Positions 51,201 to 56,553 of a stretch of DNA of 64,000 nucleotides are shown piece by piece; the first letter of the stretch is position 1; every line of letters starts with the position of its first letter. The translations under genes were made by a program, and so were the position numbers. Location: the NCBI GenBank assembly GCA_023079485.1, contig CM041097.1:20009158-20073157 (forward strand), written 5' to 3'. The notes beneath the pieces were generated by a model. The model had not been told where the DNA came from. It saw only the letters and a list, made by a program, of their open reading frames with translations, and did not search any database. This stretch comes from Archilochus colubris (taxonomy: Eukaryota; Chordata; Aves; Apodiformes; Trochilidae).

Positions 51201-54200
51201 CCCATGGGAGTGAAAGAGAAAAGGCTGTTGCCTGCCCTGGTGGGAGCTGTTTGTGGTGGCAAATTGACTGGCTGCTTATCTGTATGGATTAATAACTAAT
51301 AACCTGAGCCAGATGGTTCAATTAGTGAAGTTTGCATAGATATGGGCACTGGATAAAAGGAATTGCTGACTTGCACCCACTGGTATCCCAGGGCAGCCGA
51401 TGGCCCAGGAGTGCCCAGCAGGTTTGGTTTGCTGTCTGTTCAGATGTGCTTTTCCTGCTGCCATGCAGCTGGCACAACTCTCTCCAGCACTGATCAGATT
51501 CCCACTCCCCATCTCTGCCCTGGCCTGGGCTGCTTTCTCCCTCATCCATCTCTCTTCATGGAGACATGAGTCTCCGGGAGGCAGCACCGACTGGGAGCCC
51601 AGCTCCCTGCCTTCTGAGCAGGCTCCGTGTTCCTGATGGGGCTGGGACCTTCTGCCCCACTCCTCAGGGAGCACAAGGAAGGGATTAAAGCCCAGGATTG
51701 GCAGCAGAAACCATGCTGCTCTTGGCTGTAATTAGTTTTCAGAGGCTGTGCCGTGGGCCCCTTGCTCTACTTGGTTTGGAGGATGGAGGATCGGAGGCAG
51801 TTGCTCTTTTGTCTGCACTTTAATACTTGCTGGGTAGTGGTTTTGCTGTTTTGCCTGGAAACAATTATCCTGAAGCATGTGTCTTGCGTCTTCTTCTTGA
51901 AGGGTCTGACTCAAAGTGGTCTGCAGTCACCAGGAGTCTTTCCATCAGCTCCAGCCAGCTCTGGAGCAGAATGCTTTTCTTTCTGAAGCTTGCAGCTCTT
52001 GGCTGACCGAGCGCTAAAAACCCTTCTCACTCTTTGTGAATGTAAGAATGAGGGATTTAGCTTTTAGAGAGCTATTTGACTGTAAAAGCAACAGAGGAAA
52101 CCAGCTTCATTAGTGTTGTGATAGCTCTTAGGAATTCCCCTAAGTACCGTTACTGAGAGCCCTGCTTAAGTTGCAGGATGCTCCAGTTATGTGACAAAAC
52201 CAGTATATCCCTCCTCCTGCTCAGGAGCTGTCTCCAGGAAAAGGAACTAACCCAGGGAAGTTTTATTTGTATTTATTTATTTGTAATTAAATAAAAGGAA
52301 AACCTCCCATTAATTTGCTTTTCAAGCTCATTAGGTTTCTGGAGACTGTAATTGTTAGAGCCTGAAATCCAGCGTGACGCTCTCCCAGAGAAGTGCTCCA
52401 AGAGCCATTAAAATCTTGATCACTTTAATTCTGTGCAAAAAGATTACAACATAATTGTCTGCAGCAGCAGGGGATTAGATGTAGTCACCCAGAAGCCCTT
52501 TCCAGCTCTCTCCTCCCACGTCAGGCAGTGTGAGGTGCCTCTGATGGACGGTGCCTCCTCTCTCCGGACTGTCCCCAGATGCCAGCCAGGACCCCTGACC
52601 CCTGTCACTGCAAACGTGGCTCACAGCTGGAGCTGGGTTTGGCTTTGCCTGTCCCTGTGTGTGTGTTTGTGGCATGTGTTCTGCTGGTGCACCTGGCACG
52701 TGTCCTGCTCCTGCTCCAGGAGTTAACTCCAGCTCCCCTGTAACCTTTGGAACGTGGCTGTGCAGCTCCATGCCATCCCTGGAGAGAGAGTCCAGCTTGA
52801 CTCAGGTGAACCTCAGGCCCCTCAGTTTTGTTGCTTAATCTCACCAGCACGACTGCAGCAGCTGACAGCCCCCCTGCAACACGTCCTGCTGAGCTTTTAT
52901 TGCCTTTTGGCTGAGGTGTGGAGGTGCTGCAGCTGTAAAGCTTTGGCATCTCCAGGTAGATGTGGCAGAGATTGAAGATGCTCCCTCTTGCAGCCCTGTG
53001 CCCTCTGGATGAGGATTGTGCCTCTTGCAGGATTAGTGATGTTCTGCATTGGTATTGCAGTAACATTTCTCTCTGTTTTGCATTTGGTTGCTCTTTGCTC
53101 TTCCCTTTTTTTTTAATTTTTTTTTTTTAAAGGCACCTGTTTTAGGTACACCTGCACTAGGCTGCACTGGCCCTTTTTCTACACAGCATGAAAAATCCCT
53201 TAGAGTCTCTTCTCATCACTCTCTTTTTCTTTCCATTTTTCTTTCACATGTGCTCTAAATCCAGTTTCCTGGCTGCATGCAGTCCTGGCTCTTGCTCAGA
53301 GCACCTGATCACCTGTAAAGGGGTGCTCCTCTAATGAAGTCCCCCTTGCCTCTGGCATTTCCAACTTGGGGTCTGTCTTAGGAATGGTTAAAAAACAAAA
53401 GTCCTGGCTGGTTCTGAGACTGGGGAGCAATGGGAAAACCCTTTGTGAGAAGCCCTTTGTGCAAAGAGCCCTCCAGAAGTGTGGTGCAGAGGCCTGGGAG
53501 GTGTGACTGTCCCCAGGAGGCTGTGGTCATCTTCCTGGCAAGGAGCAGGGACAGTTCTGCTCTTCTCCCTTGGGCTTCACTTGAGCTTAATTATGGTTTC
53601 CAGAGGAATGTCTGAATTTCAGCCTTTCCCCAGGGGCTCAGGGGCTGTAATTACAGCCAGCCCCAGTGCAAGCAGTGCTGTGCGGTCTGTGGGACACGAA
53701 GGAGCCTTTTAGAGGTGCCCAGAACTGTCTGTTTGGGACCAATTCCTTTCCCCACAGTGAACTCCAGACCTGAGGTTGGTCTCCAGGCTGTGCTGGGATG
53801 CCCCATGTTGGAAGGCTGTGGGGTGGCTCTGGAGCTCTTGGGCAAGGATGAGTGGGTGAGATGTGTGAACAGGGCTGTCTGCCTTCTCCTGGAGTTGCTG
53901 CCACAATTGGTTATATCAGCTGACATTTGGGATTTACCATGAAGAAGAAGTAGAAAAACAGCAGAGGTTGCCCAGGGAGGTGGTTGAGGCCTCATCCCTG
54001 GAGATGTTCAAGGTGAGGCTTGAGGAGACTCTGAGCACCCTGATCTGGGTGAGGGTGTCCCTGCTTACTCCAAGGGGGTTGGACTGGATGACCCTTAGAG
54101 GTCCCTTCCAACCCAGATTATTCTATGATGCTGTGATTAAGTCCTTGAAAATGGAAACAATTAACTGCTAGGGTTGTTTGGAGGTGTTAGAGGGGTGCCC

Positions 54201-55237
54201 ACCCCGAGGGCAGGAGCAGCAGCAGCAACGAGACCACACGATGGTCTGGTTGTGCATTTGCACCATGTTGCTCTGAGGCTGGGGGGTTCTTGGTGGTGGC
54301 CAAGGAGCAGTGCTGGGCTCCCCTGGGTGGCCCAGGGCTGAGGTGTTGTCCTGGCATGCTCCTCATCCAGCTGCTACAAGCCATCCCACGTGGCAGCTCC
54401 TCGGAAGCCAAAATGCATCCGCAGAGGCAGCGGTGGGGAGGTCCTGCAGGGATCCAGCTGCTGGAGACCTTGCCCACGCCCGAGCTGCTCCTGACGTGGC
54501 CTCTTGGCTTATGCAAGCTGTCTGAAACCACCCAAGGCTTGGAAAAAAAAAACAAAACCAAGAAGAGAGGGTGGGATTGTGGCTGTTTTCAGTATCAGTG
54601 CTAAAAAGCGAGGATGCGACCTCAGGAGGTGGTGGCACTCGGCAGGAGAAACGTTTCTTTATCTGATGTAGGAGCCCTGCCAAGGATGGGGCTGGCTGGC
54701 AGTGAGGTGGTTAAACCCCTGTCCTGCCCTGCCTCTTGGCTCCTGGCAGATGGGGAGGGATGTTGGCTTGGGAGCTCTTGAGTCTCCTCCAGCACAGACA
54801 ACAAGGGTATTCCCAGCCTGACTTCAGGGCTCGCCCCTGTTTTTTTTTTTTTTCCACCCTCTGCGTCTCGTCTGCCTCGCACCTTGGATGGGTGACAAAG
54901 AATGTCTGAGGGGGGGGAGGTTTCTGGGAGCTGCTCTCCTCGCTGGCCTTGCAGAGCAGCAGGGAAGGTGATGGATGTGCCCCAGGAGCTGTGGGTGCCT
55001 CTGTGCCGGGCGGGCACTGGTAGCGAGCGGGTTGCAGAGCAGAGTCCAACCACAACAGGAACCACAAGAGGAACCACAACAGGCAGCCCCAGGCCAGCTG
55101 ACGCACGGGAAGCCTCTGGGCCTAATGAGCAAACTTCTTAATTTTTCCAGATGACGGAGCAGAGGAAGCAGAAACAGCGCATCGGCCTCCTCGGACACCC
55201 CCCGCCCATCAATGTGAACCCGCAGCAACCCGCCTGA
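12057..55237 (+). CDS. ITPR1: Inositol 1,4,5-trisphosphate receptor type 1, C-terminal third (18 exons, 5'-partial)
   Basis: ITPR1 is the tetrameric IP3-gated calcium release channel of the endoplasmic reticulum. Eighteen exons splice in phase to 913 residues ending in a stop codon, about one third of the roughly 2,700-residue family length; the IP3-binding core and most of the regulatory region lie upstream of the window. Visible parts are the RIH-associated helical region (about residues 115-250), transmembrane helices S1-S6 (about 435-758), two luminal N-glycosylation sequons (N636, N667), the selectivity filter GGGVGD (709-714), a C2H2-like linker domain (C774, C777, H794, H799) and a C-terminal coiled coil (about 855-900). 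Near identity to mammalian type 1, including the tail ending in NVNPQQPA, separates it from ITPR2 and ITPR3. Sixteen of the seventeen complete introns are GT-AG and one is GC-AG. No frameshift or premature stop was found, so it looks functional. Confidence 0.97.
12238..12865 (+). other. ITPR1: ITPR1 intron A-B
   Basis: The intron is 628 bp with gtaatt donor and tttag acceptor, splitting a codon after its first base. No internal gene, repeat or strong motif was seen. Confidence 0.85.
12866..13119 (+). CDS. ITPR1: ITPR1 exon B: start of RIH-associated helical region
   Basis: The acceptor is gttttag and the donor gtacag. The exon completes a split Val codon (residue 61) and runs to Q145, ending in phase 0. 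It encodes the conserved [17 protein letters not shown] segment, a variable acidic linker (about 93-116), and the helix [20 protein letters not shown]. By homology with the calcium site described in IP3R and RyR structures, E138 in CENHN is a likely calcium-coordinating residue; this is inferred, not shown by the sequence. Confidence 0.95.
13620..13990 (+). mobile_element. Decayed CR1 LINE fragment
   Basis: Phrases typical of CR1 ORF2 and its neighbourhood appear in order: gtggagtgctgggtccagtc, gggactggagcatctgacag, and a region like gaggagaggctgagggagctgg in diverged form. Several stop codons and gaps show it is old. Boundaries are approximate. Confidence 0.5.
14612..14629 (+). repeat. (CTG)6 trinucleotide run
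   Basis: Six perfect CTG units lie in an intron on the sense strand. This is a short, ordinary microsatellite with no sign of expansion. Confidence 0.9.
15565..15584 (+). repeat. (TGTGC)4 pentanucleotide repeat
   Basis: Four perfect TGTGC units are followed by a degenerate partial unit. Likely polymorphic, otherwise unremarkable. Confidence 0.85.
17840..18010. promoter_or_regulatory. Candidate intronic enhancer rich in homeodomain motifs
   Basis: About 500 bp before exon C, a repeat-free block carries TAATCC at 17871-17876, its reverse complement GGATTA at 17936-17941 (OTX/PITX type), CTAATC and AATTA cores, and a perfect inverted repeat at 17961-17985. A clustered arrangement like this is typical of developmental enhancers; conservation was not tested. 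Confidence 0.3.
17961..17985. repeat. Perfect 10-bp inverted repeat with 5-bp spacer
   Basis: The arms AAATGCAATT (17961-17970) and AATTGCATTT (17976-17985) are exact reverse complements around gagag. Each arm includes an ATGCAAT / ATTGCAT string that resembles POU or C/EBP half-sites. Confidence 0.9.
18464..18664 (+). CDS. ITPR1: ITPR1 exon C: RIH-associated domain core
   Basis: The acceptor is ccccacag and the donor gtaatg. The 67 codons are in phase 0 at both ends (residues 146-212). The segment starts [15 protein letters not shown] and includes the hallmark [19 protein letters not shown], shared by IP3 receptors and related to ryanodine receptors. E202 in LTEYCQ is the second probable acidic ligand of the inferred calcium site. 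Confidence 0.97.
18665..19963 (+). other. ITPR1: ITPR1 intron C-D
   Basis: The intron is 1.3 kb, GT-AG, phase 0. I see no repeat, exon or clear motif cluster in it. Confidence 0.85.
19964..20074 (+). CDS. ITPR1: ITPR1 exon D: RIH-associated domain, followed by a GC splice donor
   Basis: The acceptor is ttggacag. The 37 codons are in phase 0 (residues 213-249), from [18 protein letters not shown] to LVLELK. The exon-intron junction reads GAAG/gcaagt, a textbook GC-AG donor. Splicing here joins the frame directly to NNASKLL of the next exon. The nearest downstream GT (20079-20080) would add four bases and shift the frame. Confidence 0.95.
20075..20080 (+). promoter_or_regulatory. GC splice donor (gcaagt)
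   Basis: This is the only non-GT donor among the seventeen complete introns here. The surrounding AAG/gcaagt is the optimal GC-AG consensus, and the reading frame requires splicing at this point. Confidence 0.92.
21078..21135 (+). mobile_element. CR1 LINE ORF2 C-terminal remnant
   Basis: A translated stretch [15 protein letters not shown] matches the C-terminal part of bird CR1 reverse-transcriptase ORF2 (typical text VESPSLEVFKRRLD). Only about 60 bp is recognisable. It lies about 100 bp upstream of exon E. Confidence 0.75.
21232..21327 (+). CDS. ITPR1: ITPR1 exon E: helical coupling region
   Basis: The acceptor is cctttcag and the donor gtgagt. The 32 codons are in phase 0 (residues 250-281): [20 protein letters not shown] followed by the segment ending RPKEL. 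It is essentially identical to mammalian ITPR1. A CR1 remnant ends roughly 100 bp upstream of the acceptor. Confidence 0.97.
21328..22004 (+). other. ITPR1: ITPR1 intron E-F
   Basis: The intron is 677 bp, GT-AG, phase 0. It ends in a short CT-repeat pyrimidine tract directly before the acceptor. Nothing else was recognised. Confidence 0.85.
22005..22127 (+). CDS. ITPR1: ITPR1 exon F: coupling region with acidic loop
   Basis: The acceptor is ctctctag and the donor gtacag. The 41 codons (residues 282-322) start [20 protein letters not shown] and end YILAHQ. The acidic loop [10 protein letters not shown] is conserved. Compared with mammals there are only substitutions such as YLQGE for YMQGE and EDPAASP for EDGAASP. 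Confidence 0.97.
22128..23134 (+). other. ITPR1: ITPR1 intron F-G
   Basis: The intron is 1.0 kb, GT-AG, phase 0. No repeat or gene was recognised. Exon F reads open for about 420 bases into the intron without a stop, which appears to be chance. Confidence 0.85.
23135..23239 (+). CDS. ITPR1: ITPR1 exon G: coupling region
   Basis: The acceptor is tatttcag and the donor gtacag. The 35 codons (residues 323-357) run from [16 protein letters not shown] through [14 protein letters not shown]. The segment belongs to the helical region between the RIH-associated domain and the membrane domain. Confidence 0.97.
23240..24025 (+). other. ITPR1: ITPR1 intron G-H
   Basis: The intron is 786 bp, GT-AG, phase 0. 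No feature was recognised within it. Confidence 0.85.
24026..24218 (+). CDS. ITPR1: ITPR1 exon H: intervening lateral segment before the membrane
   Basis: The acceptor is ttgttcag and the donor gtaggt. It encodes residues 358-421 plus the first base of codon 422. It contains [37 protein letters not shown] and [10 protein letters not shown]. In family structures this segment couples the cytosolic domains to the transmembrane domain. The IVRSD here replaces the IVRLD I recall in mammals; otherwise it is nearly invariant. Confidence 0.97.
24219..27165 (+). other. ITPR1: ITPR1 intron H-I
   Basis: The intron is 2.9 kb, GT-AG, phase 1. It contains a possible old CR1-like segment near 24385-24790 and a 19-base A-run at 25459-25477. 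No exon or RNA gene was seen. Confidence 0.8.
24385..24790 (+). mobile_element. Possible old CR1-like segment
   Basis: The text ggaccaactggaggggatccaggggagagcagtgagaagcatcac resembles, in diverged form, the CR1 passage encoding the LERVQRRA region, and the segment ends near caagttccttccagccctgtg, similar to CR1 tails. The match is weak and the limits are guesses. Confidence 0.35.
27166..27288 (+). CDS. ITPR1: ITPR1 exon I: transmembrane helix S1
   Basis: The acceptor is ttttgcag and the donor gtacca; both ends are in phase 1. The exon completes Ala422 and runs to Gly463. It holds [18 protein letters not shown] and a hydrophobic stretch (about 435-457) forming S1, then the positively charged FKGIRGG turn. 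Confidence 0.97.
27289..30481 (+). other. ITPR1: ITPR1 intron I-J
   Basis: The intron is 3.2 kb, GT-AG, phase 1. A GC-richer central part (28850-29620) has a small GGGTT-type repeat around 29094-29108. A repeat-free AT-rich block at about 30200-30360 lies 0.1-0.3 kb before exon J. No exon was recognised. Confidence 0.8.
30482..30657 (+). CDS. ITPR1: ITPR1 exon J: transmembrane helices S2 and start of S3
   Basis: The acceptor is accctag and the donor gtaagt. It encodes residues 464-521 after the split Gly. Hydrophobic segments at about 469-487 ([18 protein letters not shown]) and from about 493 ([19 protein letters not shown]) are S2 and the beginning of S3. It ends in phase 0 at LLGAFN. Confidence 0.97.
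30658..31878 (+). other. ITPR1: ITPR1 intron J-K
   Basis: The intron is 1.2 kb, GT-AG, phase 0. No repeat, exon or motif cluster was noticed. Confidence 0.85.
31879..32043 (+). CDS. ITPR1: ITPR1 exon K: end of S3 and helix S4
   Basis: The acceptor is tccttag and the donor gtaggt. The 55 codons in phase 0 (residues 522-576) start [18 protein letters not shown] and carry S4 (about 551-576, [18 protein letters not shown] and following). Confidence 0.97.
32044..33781 (+). other. ITPR1: ITPR1 intron K-L
   Basis: The intron is 1.7 kb, GT-AG, phase 0. Its last 300 bp include an inverted CR1 remnant ending close to the acceptor of exon L. Confidence 0.85.
33472..33695 (-). mobile_element. CR1 LINE 3' fragment, antisense to ITPR1
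   Basis: Read on the minus strand this is the classic CR1 3' end: an AGAAATTCTTT-type segment, GCTGTGGCTGCCCCATCC, GGTTGGATGGGGCTTGGAGCA, AGGTGTCCCTGACCATGGCA and a final AAGGTCCCTTCCAACCCAAA. It ends in the short tail near 33475. This is the best preserved CR1 in the window on this strand. Confidence 0.9.
33782..33977 (+). CDS. ITPR1: ITPR1 exon L: S4-S5 linker, helix S5 and first luminal sequon
   Basis: The acceptor is gccccag and the donor gttggt, a rather weak GT donor. It encodes residues 577-641 plus one base. The S4-S5 linker is [21 protein letters not shown]5 spans about 600-623, and the luminal loop starts [16 protein letters not shown], with sequon N636. A CR1 remnant in the opposite orientation ends about 90 bp before the acceptor. 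Confidence 0.97.
33978..35291 (+). other. ITPR1: ITPR1 intron L-M
   Basis: The intron is 1.3 kb, GT-AG, phase 1. The last 300 bases (about 34985-35270) are repeat-free, AT-rich and contain scattered CpGs, which suggests a conserved non-coding block. No exon was recognised. Confidence 0.8.
35292..35393 (+). CDS. ITPR1: ITPR1 exon M: variable luminal loop with second sequon
   Basis: The acceptor is gctttcag and the donor gtgagt; both ends are in phase 1. It encodes residues 642-675. Only EFLYSDVCK and ENCSS align cleanly with mammals; the rest is divergent. N667 in N-C-S is a glycosylation sequon on the luminal side. Assignment is secured by the exact phase fit with both neighbouring exons. 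Confidence 0.92.
35394..36999 (+). other. ITPR1: ITPR1 intron M-N
   Basis: The intron is 1.6 kb, GT-AG, phase 1. No repeat element or exon was recognised; there is a short alternating TA stretch near 35460-35475. Confidence 0.8.
37000..37139 (+). CDS. ITPR1: ITPR1 exon N: pore helix and selectivity filter
   Basis: The acceptor is gtgaacag and the donor gtaaat. It completes Gln676 and ends at Glu722 in phase 0. After a variable acidic stretch ([15 protein letters not shown]) comes the pore helix [17 protein letters not shown] and the filter GGGVGD (709-714). The filter and pore helix are identical to the family consensus, supporting a working channel. Confidence 0.97.
37140..38437 (+). other. 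ITPR1: ITPR1 intron N-O
   Basis: The intron is 1.3 kb, GT-AG, phase 0. Nothing beyond unique sequence was recognised. Confidence 0.85.
38438..38603 (+). CDS. ITPR1: ITPR1 exon O: pore-lining helix S6 and first half of the zinc-binding linker
   Basis: The acceptor is cttgcag and the donor gtgagt. It encodes residues 723-777 plus one base. S6 covers about 730-758, with the family gate residues F749 and I753 present in NLIFGVIID. It is followed by the charged [11 protein letters not shown] helix and the Cys pair C774/C777 of TTCFIC, half of the linker-domain zinc site. Confidence 0.97.
38604..39082 (+). other. ITPR1: ITPR1 intron O-P
   Basis: The intron is 479 bp, GT-AG, phase 1, and interrupts the zinc-site module between its Cys pair and its His pair. 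No internal feature was recognised. Confidence 0.88.
39083..39243 (+). CDS. ITPR1: ITPR1 exon P: second half of the linker domain
   Basis: The acceptor is ctcttgcag and the donor gtgagt. It encodes residues 778-831. H794 and H799 (EEHIKEEHN) complete the C2H2-like site with the Cys pair on the previous exon. T817 in STEYTG corresponds to ryanodine receptor RyR1 T5001, a main-chain ligand of the activating calcium site; that role is inferred by homology. Confidence 0.96.
46130..46880. promoter_or_regulatory. Intragenic CpG-rich block, candidate promoter or enhancer
   Basis: CpG dinucleotides are dense here and sparse for many kilobases on both sides. The block includes a GC-rich core (46320-46405) and, after a long pyrimidine tract at 46557-46590, overlapping CCAAT (46593-46597) and ATGGCGG (46596-46602) motifs, of the kind bound by NF-Y and YY1 at TATA-less promoters. 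An internal ITPR1 promoter, an antisense or divergent non-coding RNA promoter, or an enhancer would all fit. Direction cannot be decided from sequence. Confidence 0.5.
48003..48305 (+). mobile_element. CR1 LINE 3' fragment
   Basis: It encodes, with breaks, the CR1 ORF2 end: [19 protein letters not shown] and a [14 protein letters not shown] stretch. It then has the 3' UTR text aggtgtccctgaccatgcat and aaggtcatttcc. Orientation is the same as ITPR1. It is 5'-truncated and carries substitutions, so it is inactive. Confidence 0.92.
50205..50366 (+). CDS. ITPR1: ITPR1 exon Q: end of linker domain and coiled coil
   Basis: The acceptor is gatcctcag and the donor gtaagg. The 54 codons in phase 0 (residues 832-885) start [20 protein letters not shown]. 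From about 855 a heptad pattern ([20 protein letters not shown]) marks the C-terminal tetrameric coiled coil. It is separated from exon P by an 11 kb intron, the largest complete one here. Confidence 0.96.
50881..50970. repeat. 20-bp minisatellite, about four imperfect copies
   Basis: Units of the form CAGGTCCCTCCTGCCTGCTG recur at 50881-50900, 50901-50920, 50921-50933 (shortened) and 50934-50953, with a partial copy after that. Several copies contain CAG/GTACCT-like strings that resemble splice donors, but there is no sign that they are used. Confidence 0.8.
53945..54140 (+). mobile_element. CR1 LINE 3' fragment
   Basis: The translated text [20 protein letters not shown] matches the CR1 ORF2 C-terminus. 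It is followed by ggttggactggatgaccctt, aggtcccttccaacccaga and a terminal ttctatgatgctgtgatt, the normal CR1 ending. Same orientation as ITPR1. Confidence 0.92.
55151..55237 (+). CDS. ITPR1: ITPR1 terminal coding exon
   Basis: The acceptor is tttttccag. The 28 codons are followed by the stop tga (55235-55237). The tail [18 protein letters not shown] then reads [10 protein letters not shown]. Mammals have [10 protein letters not shown], so the variation is confined to two residues just before the invariant end. No alternative terminal exon was noticed. Confidence 0.96.
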   Translation: MTEQRKQKQRIGLLGHPPPINVNPQQPA

Positions 55238-55706
55238 ATCCCAAGGGATCCTCACCCCCCTCTCCTGACAGCAGGAATGATGCTAAAGCCAGGGTCCAGA
55301 TCCCACCTCTGAGGCTGCTGCTTCCCTGTACGTCCGGTTCATTTTGTAAATAACCTGTTTTTATACTGTCTGTATATGACTGCTACTATATGAAGTTCTG
55401 GGCATACGTATTGTAATTAGAACTGCTGGCACGGGAAGGAGGTGTAACTTTGTGCCAAAACTATCAAAAAAAAAATTGCCTTTTTTCTTGGAAGGACTAA
55501 AGAGAGCACCTGAATTGCACTTGAAGAGAATATTTGACTACGTGACATGTATTTTGTATTAAAAAAAAATAAAAATAAATAGAATAGCTAGTATTTATGT
55601 TTTTATACAATTGTGCAATATGAATTATGCAATCACAATACATTTGTAACTCCTGAATGTCCTGAAGGGAGTGCACATCTTTGAATCTGGTGTGTTAGTA
55701 CAATGT

Positions 55707-55712
55707 AATAAA
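55707..55712 (+). terminator. Proximal polyadenylation signal AATAAA
   Basis: A canonical AATAAA hexamer lies 470 bases after the stop codon. GT-rich sequence follows at about 55729-55800, as expected for a cleavage-stimulating element. Two more hexamers at 55568-55579 sit in an A-rich run and look less specific. Confidence 0.5.
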
Positions 55713-56547
55713 TGGTATAAAATTACAGGTGTAAATGAGGCTGCTGCAAAATTGTGTTCCTGGTGATTTTTCATACCCTTGGACATTTTTGTACCATGTG
55801 TGTAAATAACTTGCAATGCCGTATCTGTTGCCTCTTCCTCCCAGAGATAACACTGGGAATCCATGAGCTGTTCAATTGGTATCAGTTAAAGCAAAATATT
55901 ACTTTGAAGCTTCCAAATGGGGAAAGCAGGAGGTATTTTTCAAGTGAATTCCTCAAAGTGCTGAGGCTAGAAGAGCTCAGATACCAGGTTTTTTAAATGC
56001 TAAGATTTCTTAAAGGGAACTTTTTATGCAAAATGAAGTTTGGGATGAGGATGCACTACTGGTGAGTCGGTGCAGTCTCCTATGGGCATTTTGTGCACTT
56101 AAAATGTATCCTGAGGCTGTCCAGGCTTTGCATTCTCAGTGTGTAGATCCTTTCCTTTTGATTTTTTTCTTAGAGACCTCTGTGCCTGCTGAAGCTTTAG
56201 CAAACAGGCGTTGCACCGACTGAAAGAAGACTTTTACCCCATTAGGACTGTAGCTGAGCACTGACATATGTAATGCTTGTGAGAGAGCTGAGGTTGGGCT
56301 GTCCCAACCCTTCCACTCCCTCTCCCCCTCCATTCGGTCACTTCCTTTGGTTTCTGATTCTAGAGTATGAAAGGAAACTTTTTTTTTTTTCCCTCCCTTC
56401 TCCAATCCGTTCCATAGTTTTATACATGGACCTCATTTTACAAAAGCTACCTTCTCTGCAATACTGTCTAAAAAAAAAAAAAAAAATAAAAAAAAAGGCT
56501 ACAACCAGAGCTATGAAAATTTGTAAATGCATAAATATAGGTATTTA

Positions 56548-56553
56548 AATAAA
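56548..56553 (+). terminator. Distal polyadenylation signal AATAAA
   Basis: A canonical AATAAA hexamer is followed by T/G-rich sequence (56574-56640, including ctgctggtggtttgtctcc and gtgtggttgtgtttgctg). It is the last such signal near the gene before sequence character changes to GC-richer DNA, so it is the likely end of the longest message. Confidence 0.55.

Larger units (their letters stand above)
50367..55150 (+). other. ITPR1: ITPR1 intron Q-R (last intron)
   Basis: The intron is 4.8 kb, GT-AG, phase 0. It contains a 20-bp minisatellite at 50881-50970, a CR1 tail at about 53945-54140, a possible very diverged CR1 end near 51040-51170, and a repeat-free AT-rich block at about 52300-52460. 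No alternative terminal exon was recognised. Confidence 0.8.
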
